Origin: Streptomyces diastatochromogenes
GTDB taxonomy: Bacteria > Actinomycetota > Actinomycetes > Streptomycetales > Streptomycetaceae
Assembly: GCF_002242805.1 (NCBI RefSeq)
Contig: NZ_MCGQ01000014.1
Span: forward strand, 1 to 64,000
Length of the DNA stretch: 64,000 bases
Direction of reading: 5' to 3'
Position 1 is the stretch's first letter; each line of letters begins with the position of its first letter. Position numbers and translations under genes: made by a program. The notes under the pieces are model-generated. The model searched no databases, was not told the DNA's origin, and worked only from the letters and a program-made list of their open reading frames with translations. Positions 50,868 to 59,494 of this stretch are shown here, one piece after another.

Positions 50868-52832
50868 ATGCCGATTCGCACGCACATCCGCACGCGCTTC
50901 ACGATCTGGAGACCGCTCGCGGCCGCGGCCGTCACAGCCCTTCTGGCCGCCTTCCTCAGCCCCGCCGCCGCACAGGCCGCGCCGCCCCGCGAGAGCCGCC
51001 CCGTCTACTCGTACGCACACGCCCTCCGCGAGGCGGTCTGGGTGGACACCGGCCTCGACGAGGACGGCGACGGGAAGAAGGACCGCGTCGCCGCCGACAT
51101 CGTCCGGCCCGCCGAACCGGCCCGCCAGGGCCGCAAGGTGCCGGTCATCATGGACGCCAGCCCCTACTACTCCTGCTGCGGACGCGGCAACGAGAGCCAG
51201 AAGAAGACGTACGACGCGCACGGCCACGTCGTCCGGATGCCGCTGTTCTATGACAACTTCTTCGTTCCCCGCGGCTACGCCTTCGTCGGCGTGGACCTGG
51301 CCGGCACCAACCGCTCCGACGGCTGCGTCGACGTCGGCGGCCGTTCCGACATCCAGTCCGCCAAGGCTGTCGTCGACTGGCTGAACGGCCGTGCCAAGGC
51401 GTACACGACCCGTACCGGCACGCGCACCGTCAAGGCGAGCTGGACCAACGGCCGGACGGGCATGATCGGCAAGAGCTGGGACGCCACCATCGCCAACGGC
51501 GTCGCGGCCACCGGCGTCAAGGGCCTGAAGACGATCGTCCCGATCAGCGGCATCTCCTCCTGGTACGACTACTACTTCGCCCAGGGCGCCCCGCTGTACG
51601 ACGGCGGCCCCGACGAGCTGGCCGGCTACGTCGAGAGCGACGGCGCGACGGCCCACTGCGCGGCCGTACAGAAGAAGCTCGCCGACGGCAGCCCGCGCAC
51701 CGGGGACTGGACCCCGCTGTGGACCGAGCGGAACTACGTCAAGGACGCGGCCAAGGTGCGGGCCAGCGTGTTCCTCGTACACGGCATGCAGGACCTCAAC
51801 GTGCGCACCAAGCACTTCGGGCAGTGGTGGAACGCCCTGGCCAAGCACGGTGTCGAGCGCAAGATCTGGCTCTCCCAGACCGGGCACGTCGACCCCTTCG
51901 ACTACCGGCGCGGCGCCTGGGTCGACACCCTGCACCACTGGTTCGACCACGAACTCCTCGGCTACGACAACGGCATCGACCGCGAGCCGATGGCCGACAT
52001 CGAGCGCCACCCCGACCAGTGGGTCACCTCCAAGGTCTGGCCGCCGCACGGCACCCGGGCCACCACGCTCCGCCCGGCCCCCGGCACCCAGCCCGGCGTC
52101 GGCACCCTCGGCCTCGCCCCGGCCACCGGCACCGAGACGTTCACCGACGACCCGAAGCTGAGCGAGACCGACTGGGCCGCCCACCTCACCACATCCACAC
52201 CCGAGAAGGCCGGATTCATCACTGCGCCGCTCACCCGCGATCTGCGCCTGTCCGGCTCCTCCAGCGTGACCGTGACCGCCACCCCGACCACCTCCTCGGC
52301 CCACCTCTCCGCCGTCCTGGTGGACCTCGGCCCGGACACCATCCGCGACTACGCCGACAGCGCCGAGGGCATCACCACGCTGACCAACCGCACCTGCTGG
52401 GGCGCGAGCACGGCCGGGGACAGCGCCTGCTTCAAGACGACCAAGGCGAAGACGGCCAAGGTCGACGCCACGGTGTTCAGCCGCGGCTGGGCCGACCTCG
52501 GCCACCACGCCTCCCTCGACCACGGCGTCCCGCTCACCCCGGGCAAGGCGTACACGATCACCCTGTCCCTGGCGGCGACCGACCACGTCGTCCCCAAGGG
52601 GCACCGCCTGGCACTGATCGTGGCCGGCACGGACAAGGACCTCATCGACCCTCCGTCCACCGAGCCGACCCTCACCCTGGACCTGTCCCGTACGACGGCC
52701 CGGGTCCCGCTGGTCGGCGGCACGACGGCGTTCACCCAGGCCACCTCCGGCAGCGCGACCACCGCACCCACGGCGCGCACCCTGGACGGCGTCCGCGCCC
52801 CGCGCACCACCCAGCACGTCCCGGCGAGCTGA
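50868..52832 (+). CDS. Secreted X-Pro dipeptidyl-peptidase (S15 family)
   Basis: The 654-residue protein has a signal peptide (LAAAAVTALLAAFLSPAAAQAA). The alpha/beta-hydrolase domain has the nucleophile serine in GMIGKSWDAT, an Asp in VHGMQDLNV and a His in SQTGHVDPF. A C-terminal jelly-roll of the CocE/NonD type (about 390-625) follows. It removes Xaa-Pro dipeptides from peptides outside the cell. Together with the adjacent aminopeptidase it suggests a peptide-scavenging pair; they are divergent and 173 bp apart. Confidence 0.92.
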   Translation: MPIRTHIRTRFTIWRPLAAAAVTALLAAFLSPAAAQAAPPRESRPVYSYAHALREAVWVDTGLDEDGDGKKDRVAADIVRPAEPARQGRKVPVIMDASPYYSCCGRGNESQKKTYDAHGHVVRMPLFYDNFFVPRGYAFVGVDLAGTNRSDGCVDVGGRSDIQSAKAVVDWLNGRAKAYTTRTGTRTVKASWTNGRTGMIGKSWDATIANGVAATGVKGLKTIVPISGISSWYDYYFAQGAPLYDGGPDELAGYVESDGATAHCAAVQKKLADGSPRTGDWTPLWTERNYVKDAAKVRASVFLVHGMQDLNVRTKHFGQWWNALAKHGVERKIWLSQTGHVDPFDYRRGAWVDTLHHWFDHELLGYDNGIDREPMADIERHPDQWVTSKVWPPHGTRATTLRPAPGTQPGVGTLGLAPATGTETFTDDPKLSETDWAAHLTTSTPEKAGFITAPLTRDLRLSGSSSVTVTATPTTSSAHLSAVLVDLGPDTIRDYADSAEGITTLTNRTCWGASTAGDSACFKTTKAKTAKVDATVFSRGWADLGHHASLDHGVPLTPGKAYTITLSLAATDHVVPKGHRLALIVAGTDKDLIDPPSTEPTLTLDLSRTTARVPLVGGTTAFTQATSGSATTAPTARTLDGVRAPRTTQHVPAS

Positions 52833-52904
52833 TCACCCAGGCAGTACGCGTTCCCTTCCGGGACGCACCAGCCGGTGCTGGGCGGCCGACCGTTCACGCG
52901 GCCG

Positions 52905-53100
52905 CCCGCCCGGCCCTGGCGGGTCCTTCGGGTTCGGGCCGGCTCTGGCGGGTGTTTCGGGGTTGGGTTCGGGTCGGCTCTGGCGGGTGTTTCGGGCCGG
53001 CTCTCGCGGGTCCTTCCGGCTCGGGTTCGGGCCGGCCCCAGCGCGTCCTTCCGGCTCAGGCTCCGGCCGCCCCCGGCGCGTCCCTCCGCCTCAGGCCCCG
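52905..53100. repeat. Imperfect tandem repeat block
   Basis: About six copies of a 23-35 bp unit with the core GGCTCTGGCGGGTGTTTCGG / GCGGGTCCTTC and a CGGGTTCGGGCC tail fill the gap after the S15 peptidase gene. The block has no gene. Its last units run into the 3' end of the oxidase gene. Confidence 0.7.
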
Positions 53101-54062
53101 GCCAGCCCCGCCGCCTCCCGGGCGCAGCCCCAGGCCACCGTGATCCCGGCCCCGCCGTGCCCGTAGTTGTGCACCAGCACGCGCCCGCCCGGCAGCGGCT
53201 GCCGTTCCAGCCGTACGGAGTCCCGGGCGGGCCGCAGCCCCACCCGGTGCGCCAGCACCCCCGCCCCGGCGATCTCCGGCCGGACGGCCGCGCACCGCGC
53301 GACGATCCTCGCGGCGGTCGCCGGATCCGGTTCCAGCGACCAGGAGTCCTCGTCCGCCGTGCCGCCCAGGAGCAGCCCGCCGGGCTGGGGGAAGAAATAG
53401 GTCGACGTGTCGGAGGAGTGGTCGACGGAGGTGAACCAGGTCGAGATCCCCGGGTTCTCCACCACGACCAGCTGCCCGCGCACCGGACGTACCGCCGGAT
53501 CGGGCACCAGCGAACGCGCCCCCAGCCCCGTGCAGTTGACCACCACCCCGGCGGGCACGGCGGCGAGGTCGGTGACCTCCCGCTCCTCCACCGTTCCTCC
53601 CCCAGACTTCGTCCGGGGGGACCCCCATCTCGCTTCGCTCGCCTTGACGAACCGCTCCCGCAGCCACGCCAGATGCACCGGCATGTCGATCAACGGCAAC
53701 CGCGCCGCCAGCCCGCCGGCCACCGCCCGCAGCCCCGGCACCCGGCTCGCCCACGCACCCAGCTCGTCCAGCCGGGTCCCCCGGTGTACACCCTCGACCA
53801 GGCGTACGCCCGTCTCCTCAGGCCGGCCGGCCAACTCCTCGTACACACCCAGCGAGTCCAGCGCCCACGCACCGACCAGTGGCTCGGGCTCGATCCGGTA
53901 CGGCCACCACAGCCCGCCGGCGACCGCCGAGGTCGTGCGCTCGGCGGGCTCCCGGGCCCACACCCGTACCCGGCGGCCGGACTCGGCCAGCACCACGGCC
54001 GTAGTCAGCCCGGCGACCCCGCTGCCGACCACGATCACTTCGTCACTCGCCGTGCGCTTCAC
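53091..54062 (-). CDS. FAD-dependent D-amino-acid oxidase-like enzyme with inserted repeat
   Basis: The 323-residue protein starts MKRTASDEVIVVGSGVAGLTTAVVLAESGRRV, a GxGxxG dinucleotide-binding loop. It ends with RVLVHNYGHGGAGITVAWGCAREAA, the D-amino-acid oxidase signature with its His. Tyr and Arg of the substrate site are expected in STYFFPQPGG and GLRPARDSVRLE. It deaminates D-amino acids to keto acids, ammonia and peroxide. A stretch of about 15 residues (KASEARWGSPRTKSG) is encoded by a hairpin-rich element at 53595-53644 that keeps the frame and appears to be an insertion. Confidence 0.88.
   Translation of the reverse strand: MKRTASDEVIVVGSGVAGLTTAVVLAESGRRVRVWAREPAERTTSAVAGGLWWPYRIEPEPLVGAWALDSLGVYEELAGRPEETGVRLVEGVHRGTRLDELGAWASRVPGLRAVAGGLAARLPLIDMPVHLAWLRERFVKASEARWGSPRTKSGGGTVEEREVTDLAAVPAGVVVNCTGLGARSLVPDPAVRPVRGQLVVVENPGISTWFTSVDHSSDTSTYFFPQPGGLLLGGTADEDSWSLEPDPATAARIVARCAAVRPEIAGAGVLAHRVGLRPARDSVRLERQPLPGGRVLVHNYGHGGAGITVAWGCAREAAGLAGA
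53595..53644. repeat. Palindromic GC-rich repeat element inside the oxidase gene
   Basis: The roughly 50-bp stretch contains CCCCCAGACTTCGTCCGGGG, which folds on a TTCG loop, then GGGGGGACCCCC and CGCTTCGCTCG. Very similar elements occur, from memory, between many Streptomyces genes. It lies in frame within the coding region. Confidence 0.55.
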
Positions 54063-54128
54063 GCCAGGACGCTAACGGAATATGTCATGCCGCGCTCACA
54101 TCCGTCCCGGTGTGGGAATACTCACAGC

Positions 54129-55157
54129 ATGTCTGCCGCATACGCGACCTTCGGCCTGGCACCGGCGACACGCGCCGGCGGTGTCCTCGCCGACGGCGGC
54201 TATCAGGTTCACCGCGACTTCGTGGACTTCATCGTGGACGGGCGTCCGCTGCTGTTCCAGCTCTCCGACCTGGACGCCGTCTCCCCGCTCGCCTCGGACA
54301 TCCCGCCCGCCATCTTCACCGAGCAGGTGCGCAGCCTACTGCTGGAGACCGAACCACCGCTCCCGGACGGCCGGTTCGTGATCTACGGCTGTCCCGAGTG
54401 CGCGGACCTGGCCTGTGGTGCCGTCACCGCCGTGATCGAGCGGGACGGCGACGACTTCATCTGGCGGGACTTCGCCTGGCAGACGGAGGAGCATGCCGAC
54501 CTGGACCTCAACGGCTATCACGGCATAGGGCCGTTCCGTTTCGCCGGACCCGGGTACCGGGCCGCCCTCGCCGCCCTGATCGAGGACGCCGACGGCCCGC
54601 CCGCGCCCCGCCGCCGTGTGCTGCTGATCGGTGCCCGCGTCGCCGTCCTCGCCAAGCTCGCCGCCGCGCTGCGCACCATCGGCATAGGCGCGGACATCAC
54701 CCAGGACGCTCGTGCCGTCCCCGCCGAGGAGCTGCGCGGCTACGGCGCGGTCGCCTTCGGCCGCGCGGTCGGCGGGGCGGAACGGGCCGCCGTACGACAG
54801 GCGTTCGAGCGCGCCGGGGTCGAGGTCGCCTACGTCAGCGGCCTGGCCCCGATCGTCCCCCTGCTCGTCGCGCAGATCGAACACGCCCTGGACCGCAGCC
54901 CGCTCCCACAGCGCCGGCTGACCGGCCTGGTCGCGGCCGACGGTGAGGCAGCCGTCGACGTCACCTCCGCCTGCCGGGTCCGGGTCACCGCCTACCGCCT
55001 CGACCGCCTCTACCGCACCCACACCCAGGAGGTCTTCGACGGCGTCCTGGAGCCCGGCCGCCACCGCATTCCGCTGGACCCGAAGGCGGTGAAGGGGGAG
55101 TCCTTCGTGGTGGCCAGAACGTCGGGGAGCGTGCTGGTGGAGCCGATGGGGAAGTGA
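54129..55157 (+). CDS. Conserved hypothetical protein (oxidoreductase-like annotation)
   Basis: The 342-residue protein starts at ATG 54129 (MSAAYATFGLAPATRAGG). The first 160 residues form a mixed domain with VIYGCPECADLACGAVTAVIERDGDDFIWRDFAWQ, containing two Cys near each other. Residues about 165-245 look like a Rossmann-type segment (RRVLLIGARVAVLAKLAAALRTIGIGADIT). The last 80 residues are beta-rich. I do not recognise the function. Confidence 0.75.
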   Translation: MSAAYATFGLAPATRAGGVLADGGYQVHRDFVDFIVDGRPLLFQLSDLDAVSPLASDIPPAIFTEQVRSLLLETEPPLPDGRFVIYGCPECADLACGAVTAVIERDGDDFIWRDFAWQTEEHADLDLNGYHGIGPFRFAGPGYRAALAALIEDADGPPAPRRRVLLIGARVAVLAKLAAALRTIGIGADITQDARAVPAEELRGYGAVAFGRAVGGAERAAVRQAFERAGVEVAYVSGLAPIVPLLVAQIEHALDRSPLPQRRLTGLVAADGEAAVDVTSACRVRVTAYRLDRLYRTHTQEVFDGVLEPGRHRIPLDPKAVKGESFVVARTSGSVLVEPMGK

Positions 55158-55224
55158 AGGCCGGGCGGCCCCCGGGAAACCCCGCTGAGCGGCAGGTGCC
55201 CGGGACATTAGGATCGGCCTCCTG

Positions 55225-56865
55225 ATGACTGCCACCCTCGTCGCCAAGAACCTCGCCGCCGGGCACGGCGACCGCTCGCTCTTCTCCGGGCTCGACCTCG
55301 TCGTCGCGCCCGGCGATGTGATCGGGCTGGTCGGTGCCAACGGCGCGGGCAAGTCCACCCTGCTGCGGCTGCTCGCCGGGCTGACCGCGCCCGAGCAGGG
55401 CGAGCTGCGGCTGTCCCCGCCCACCGCGACCGTCGGCCATCTCCCGCAGGAGCCGGAGCGCAGGCCGGGGGAGACCGTCCGGGAGTTCCTCGCCCGCCGC
55501 ACCGGCGTCGCCGAGGCACAACGCGTCATGGACGAGGCCACGCAGGCCCTGGTGGACGGCGCGCCCGGCGCCGACGACGCGTACGCGACCAGCCTGGAGC
55601 GCTGGCTGGACCTCGGCGGCGCCGACCTGGAAGAGCGAGCCGAGGAGATCGCCGACTCCCTCGGTCTGGCCGTCGACCTGGACCAGCCGATGACCTCCCT
55701 CTCCGGCGGCCAGGCGGCCCGCGCCGGTCTCGCCTCCCTCCTGCTCTCCCGCTACGACGTCTTCCTGCTCGACGAGCCGACCAACGACCTCGACCTGGAC
55801 GGCCTGGAGCGCCTCGAACGCTTCGTGACCGGCCTGCGCGCGGGCACGGTGGTCGTCAGCCACGACCGCGAGTTCCTCACCCGCACGGTCACCAAGGTCC
55901 TCGAACTCGACCTCGCCCAGGGGCAGATCAACCTCTACGGCGGCGGCTACGAGGCCTACCTGGAGGAACGGGACGTCGCCCGCAGACACGCCCGCGAGGA
56001 CTACGAGGAGTACGCCGACAAGCGTGCCGCCCTCCAGGACCGGGCGCAGATGCAGCGCGGCTGGATGGACAAGGGCGTCAAGAACGCCCGTCGCAAGGCG
56101 AGCAACGACAACGACAAGATCGGCCGCAAGTTCCGCAGCGAGGCCAGCGAGAAGCAGGCCGCCAAGGCCCGGCAGACCCAGCGCATGATCGAGCGCCTCG
56201 AGGTGGTCGAGGAGCCGCGCAAGGAGTGGGAGCTGCGCATGGAGATCGCGGCCGCCCCGCGCTCCGGCGCGGTCGTGGCCACCCTGCGGGAGGCCGAGGT
56301 CCGGCGCGGCGACTTCACCTTCGGCCCGGTGTCCCTGCAGATCGACTGGGCTGACCGGGTCGCGGTCACCGGAGCCAACGGTGCCGGCAAGTCGACCCTG
56401 CTCGGCGCGCTGCTGGGCCGTGTCCCGCTCGACTCCGGACATGCCGCCCTCGGCTCCGGTGTCCTGGTCGGCGAGGTCGACCAGGCGCGCAAGCTGTTCC
56501 ACGGCCCCGAGTCCCTGCTCGACGCGTTCTACGCGGCCGTCCCGGACACCGAGCCGGTGGAGGTCCGCACCCTCCTCGCCAAGTTCGGCCTGAAGTCGGA
56601 CCATGTACTGCGCCCCGCCGCGACCCTGTCCCCGGGCGAGCGCACCCGGGCGGCCCTGGCCCTGCTCCAGGGCCGAGGAGTGAACCTCCTCGTCCTCGAC
56701 GAGCCGACGAACCACCTGGACCTGCCCGCCATCGAGCAACTGGAGTCGGCCCTGGACTCCTATGAGGGCACGCTGCTCCTGGTCACCCACGACCGCCGCA
56801 TGCTGGACGCGGTCTCGGTGACCCGCCGCCTGGAGGTGGCGGCGGGCAAGGTCACGGAACGCTGA
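55225..56865 (+). CDS. ABC-F family ATPase (second copy, translation-factor type)
   Basis: The 546-residue soluble protein has two cassettes. The first has Walker A GANGAGKSTLLRLL (about 33-44), LSGGQAARAGLA and LLDEPTNDLDLDG. The second has GANGAGKSTLLGAL, LSPGERTRAALA and LVLDEPTNHLDLPA. The linker around residues 250-320 is long and basic (KGVKNARRKASNDNDKIGRKFRSEAS). No membrane part exists, so it acts on the ribosome. I see no leader control, unlike the first ABC-F gene at 32.7 kb. It may be a housekeeping translation factor or an intrinsic-resistance protein. Confidence 0.9.
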   Translation: MTATLVAKNLAAGHGDRSLFSGLDLVVAPGDVIGLVGANGAGKSTLLRLLAGLTAPEQGELRLSPPTATVGHLPQEPERRPGETVREFLARRTGVAEAQRVMDEATQALVDGAPGADDAYATSLERWLDLGGADLEERAEEIADSLGLAVDLDQPMTSLSGGQAARAGLASLLLSRYDVFLLDEPTNDLDLDGLERLERFVTGLRAGTVVVSHDREFLTRTVTKVLELDLAQGQINLYGGGYEAYLEERDVARRHAREDYEEYADKRAALQDRAQMQRGWMDKGVKNARRKASNDNDKIGRKFRSEASEKQAAKARQTQRMIERLEVVEEPRKEWELRMEIAAAPRSGAVVATLREAEVRRGDFTFGPVSLQIDWADRVAVTGANGAGKSTLLGALLGRVPLDSGHAALGSGVLVGEVDQARKLFHGPESLLDAFYAAVPDTEPVEVRTLLAKFGLKSDHVLRPAATLSPGERTRAALALLQGRGVNLLVLDEPTNHLDLPAIEQLESALDSYEGTLLLVTHDRRMLDAVSVTRRLEVAAGKVTER

Positions 56866-57043
56866 CCGCACCCGGACCCGCACCGCTGCGTGTCGTCTTC
56901 GGGCGTGTCCACGGTGGATCGTCTGCAACGACGGCGTGTTCGGCCAGGCCCTCCGCCAGGAACTCCTCGCGGAGAACCGCGCCCGGACCCACGGCTCCGC
57001 CCACGGCTCCCGGTGACGCTCGCCGTGCCCGTGTGACGCCGGC
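56866..57043. other. Gap between the ABC-F and SRPBCC genes
   Basis: This 178-bp gap holds no confident gene. A frame ending at 57017 reads NDGVFGQALRQELLAENRAR on the plus strand and may be a gene remnant, but there is no start. Confidence 0.3.
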
Positions 57044-57481
57044 TCACATCCAGGCGTCGGGACCGGGATCGCCGCCCGCCGCCACGACGGCGAGCCGGTC
57101 GGTGTAGTGCTTCCAGCCCTCCTCGTGCGCGGCACACGCCTCCGGGGAGGGCAGGTCCCGGTGGACCAGCCGCAGGAGGGTGCCCTCGGGCACCGGCTCC
57201 AGGGTGATCTCGACCGTCGAGGAGCCGGGCGGCACGGGCATCTCGTCCTCGACCCAGCCCCAGGTGAAGACGATGCGCCTGGGCGGGTCGATCTCGACGA
57301 AGCGGCCCTCGGCGACGTGCTCGCCGGTGACCCGCGTCCGGTAGGCGCCGCCGGGCTGGAAGCTGAACTCGCCGTCCTGGCCCATCCAGGACAACCACTT
57401 GTCCCGGTCGGTGAAGAAGGAGAACACCGTCTCGGGGCGCGCCGCGATGCGCCGTTCCACGGTGACCGCGTTGTTGATCAC
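57044..57481 (-). CDS. SRPBCC (AHSA1-like) protein coupled to ArsR
   Basis: The 145-residue protein starts at GTG 57481, overlapping the ArsR stop by GTGA. The AHSA1-type START fold shows VERRIAARPETVFSFFTDRDKWLSWMG, YRTRVTGEHVAEGRFVEIDPPRRIVFTWGW and VEITLEPVPEGTLLRLVHRDLPS. ArsR-SRPBCC pairs of this kind are common in actinobacteria. The START-like fold has a cavity for a hydrophobic ligand, which could be the signal; this is inference. Confidence 0.88.
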   Translation of the reverse strand: MINNAVTVERRIAARPETVFSFFTDRDKWLSWMGQDGEFSFQPGGAYRTRVTGEHVAEGRFVEIDPPRRIVFTWGWVEDEMPVPPGSSTVEITLEPVPEGTLLRLVHRDLPSPEACAAHEEGWKHYTDRLAVVAAGGDPGPDAWM

Positions 57482-57810
57482 GAGTCCGTCCCTTCGGATC
57501 GCTCCGCCCGTTCCGCCGCCTCCGACAGTTCGGCGAGCGTGTCCAGCTTGGCGGCCCACATGGACTGCAGATACGCGGCCAGCGGACCGAGGGCCTCGCG
57601 GTCGGCCCGGTAGAAGCGCTTCTTGCCGTCCTGGCGCAGCGTAACCAGGCCGGACTCCCTGAGCACCTTGAGGTGCTGCGAGACCGCCCCGAACGTGACG
57701 TCGAACCGCTCCGCGATCTCGCCCGCGGACAGCTCCGCGTCCCACACCAGCCGCAGGATCTCGCGCCGCCGGGGCTCGGCGACCGCCCGTACCGCATCCA
57801 TGGAAGTCAT
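57478..57810 (-). CDS. ArsR-family transcriptional regulator
   Basis: The 110-residue protein is taken from ATG 57810 (MTSMDAVRAVAEPRRREILRL); an in-frame ATG at 57801 is an alternative. The winged helix is clear: ILRLVWDAELSAGEIAERFDVTFGAVSQHLKVLRESGLVTLRQDGKKRFYRAD. No cysteine metal-binding site is present, so it is not a metal sensor. Two dyads around its start (57810-57827 and 57849-57866) are probable binding sites. The start of the divergent SRPBCC gene lies about 100 bp away, so one region controls both sides. Confidence 0.9.
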   Translation of the reverse strand: MTSMDAVRAVAEPRRREILRLVWDAELSAGEIAERFDVTFGAVSQHLKVLRESGLVTLRQDGKKRFYRADREALGPLAAYLQSMWAAKLDTLAELSEAAERAERSEGTDS

Positions 57811-57827
57811 TTTAGTCGCCACTTGAA
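57810..57827. promoter_or_regulatory. Probable ArsR operator, degenerate copy
   Basis: TTTTAGT-CGCC-ACTTGAA resembles the perfect dyad 39 bp away, with two mismatches in the right arm. It abuts the ArsR start codon. Confidence 0.5.
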
Positions 57828-57848
57828 TTTGCCAGGAACCGTGCGTCA

Positions 57849-57866
57849 TTTTAGTGTGGACTAAAA
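57849..57866. promoter_or_regulatory. Probable ArsR operator, perfect dyad
   Basis: TTTTAGT-GTGG-ACTAAAA is a perfect 18-bp palindrome in a GC-rich setting, between the ArsR start and the divergent SRPBCC gene. ArsR regulators bind such inverted repeats overlapping their promoter. Confidence 0.65.
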
Positions 57867-57912
57867 CGAGGCTCAAGGAGCAGCGCACCAGGCTCAGGGA
57901 GGAGCACACGAC

Positions 57913-58335
57913 ATGCCCGACATCGCGATGCAGCTGGCCGTCGAGGCCGACGCGGACACCGTGTACACGGCGATCTCCACGGGTGAGGGGATCCACGGCT
58001 GGTTCACCACGACGGCCACGGCCGGGGAAGGCGTCGGCAACCTGCACGAGCTGGCGTTCCCCGGCGTCCCGGAGCCGTGGCGGCTGCGGGTCACCGAGGC
58101 GGAGCCCGGCAAGCGACTCGTCCTCGCGGGCCTGAACGGACCGTGGACCGGCACCGAGCAGACCTACGAGATCCTGGCCCGCCCCGAGGGTGGTGTCACC
58201 CTGCGCTTCACCCACAGCGGCTTCCCCACCGTCGACGACGCCTACCGCGACTTCACCTACGGCTGGGCGACCAAGTTCGTCCAGCTCAAGAGCTACGCCG
58301 AGACCGGTGAGGCCGCGCCCTTCTTCACCGGCTGA
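57913..58335 (+). CDS. SRPBCC domain protein
   Basis: The 140-residue protein starts at ATG 57913 behind GGGAGGAG. It has the START-like fold (MQLAVEADADTVYTAISTGEGIHGWFTTTATAGEGVG...RLVLAGLNGPWTGTEQTYEILARPEGGVTLRFTHSGFP). It is divergent from the ArsR pair and downstream of the perfect dyad, so it should belong to that regulon. The function is unknown. Confidence 0.88.
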   Translation: MPDIAMQLAVEADADTVYTAISTGEGIHGWFTTTATAGEGVGNLHELAFPGVPEPWRLRVTEAEPGKRLVLAGLNGPWTGTEQTYEILARPEGGVTLRFTHSGFPTVDDAYRDFTYGWATKFVQLKSYAETGEAAPFFTG

Positions 58336-58409
58336 CCGCCACCGAGCCGCACGGATCCCACGGATCCCACCGGTCCCACCGACCCGTCGTTCCCCTAGGG
58401 AGAGAACCC

Positions 58410-58982
58410 ATGAACACCCAGCACAGCACGCTTCAGCCCGCCATCCAGGAGTGCGCCGACGCCGTCGCCGCGATCGCCTCCGGCATCCGGGACGAACAGC
58501 TTCAGGACCGCACTCCGTGCGAGAAGTTCACCGTCGCCGAACTCGTCGACCACCTCGGCTCGACCCTGCAGTCCGCGGCGCGGGCCGCCCGCAAGGAGGC
58601 ACAGCCCGGTGCCGGCGCCGCCCCGGCCGTCTCACCGCGGACGCTGGCCGACTCCGCGGGGTTCGCCGCGGTGGCCTGGTCCGACCCCGCCGCCTACGAA
58701 GGGACGACGGAGTTCGGCCCGGGGGAGCTGCCGGCCGCCTTCGCCGCCTCCATCACGCTGCAGGAACTCGCCCTGCACGGCTGGGACCTGGCACGCGCCA
58801 CCGGTCAGCCGTTCGGCGTCAGCGACGAGACCGGACGGACCGCGTTCGGCGTGGTCGAGCAGATCGCCGAGCAGGTCCGGGGCAACGGCGGATACGGCCC
58901 GGTGGTGCCCGTTCCTGGCGACGCCCCGGCCTTCCAGCGGGCGCTCGGCGCCAGCGGACGGAATCCTGGGTGGAACGACTGA
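58410..58982 (+). CDS. DinB/TIGR03086-type mycothiol-dependent-like protein
   Basis: The 190-residue protein has the metal-binding pattern of the DinB/MDMPI superfamily: CADAVAAIASGIRDEQLQDRTPCEKFTVAELVDHLGSTLQSA (conserved His) and SITLQELALHGWDLARATGQPF (His-x3-Asp). Related proteins are mycothiol-dependent maleylpyruvate isomerase-like enzymes. It sits 74 bp after the SRPBCC gene, behind GGAGAGA, in the same direction. Confidence 0.85.
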   Translation: MNTQHSTLQPAIQECADAVAAIASGIRDEQLQDRTPCEKFTVAELVDHLGSTLQSAARAARKEAQPGAGAAPAVSPRTLADSAGFAAVAWSDPAAYEGTTEFGPGELPAAFAASITLQELALHGWDLARATGQPFGVSDETGRTAFGVVEQIAEQVRGNGGYGPVVPVPGDAPAFQRALGASGRNPGWND

Positions 58983-59025
58983 CCACCGGGAGGGCGGAGT
59001 CCCGCGGGAAGAGCGAGAGAGCGGT

Positions 59026-59481
59026 ATGACGATCGACGAGACGGCGGAACGCGTCATCGCGCTGCCGCCCGAGCGGGTGGCCGCGTATGCCATGGACTGG
59101 CGCCACGACCCGGAGTGGACCCAGGGAATCCGCACCGCGGAGCTGACCAGGGAGGCGGCCGCGGGCGGCTTCGGCGTCGGCGCCGAGGTCACCCGCACCG
59201 CCCACTTCCTCGGCCGACGTATCGACTACGTCCTGCGGGTCGCCGCGTACGAGCCGCCGGGGCTGCTGGACATGGTGTCCGTCGCGGGGCCCATGCCCAT
59301 GCACGTCACCTACACCTTCGACACGCATCCGCGGGGCACCCTGGCCCGTATCCGGGTCCGCGGCGACGCGGGCTCCCTCTACCGCCTGGCCGCCCCGGTG
59401 ATGGCCAGAAAGGTGCGCTCGTCCATCGGCAAGGACCTGCGGGACCTGGAACACCGGCTGGCGGAGCCCACGCCGAGGTGA
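59026..59481 (+). CDS. SRPBCC/polyketide-cyclase-like protein
   Basis: The 151-residue protein starts at ATG 59026 (MTIDETAERVIALPPERVAAYAMDWRHDPEWTQG). It has the polyketide_cyc2 START-like fold, ending with RKVRSSIGKDLRDLEHRLAEP. It follows the DinB-type gene by 43 bp. It completes a cluster of three START-type and related proteins around the ArsR gene; the function is unknown. Confidence 0.85.
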   Translation: MTIDETAERVIALPPERVAAYAMDWRHDPEWTQGIRTAELTREAAAGGFGVGAEVTRTAHFLGRRIDYVLRVAAYEPPGLLDMVSVAGPMPMHVTYTFDTHPRGTLARIRVRGDAGSLYRLAAPVMARKVRSSIGKDLRDLEHRLAEPTPR

Positions 59482-59494
59482 CCGCCCGGACCGG

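Noticed and set aside
56866..57043. Gene remnant reading NDGVFGQALRQELLAENRAR
   Set aside because: It has no start or ribosome binding site and only about 30 codons; it is kept only as a comment in the gap entry.
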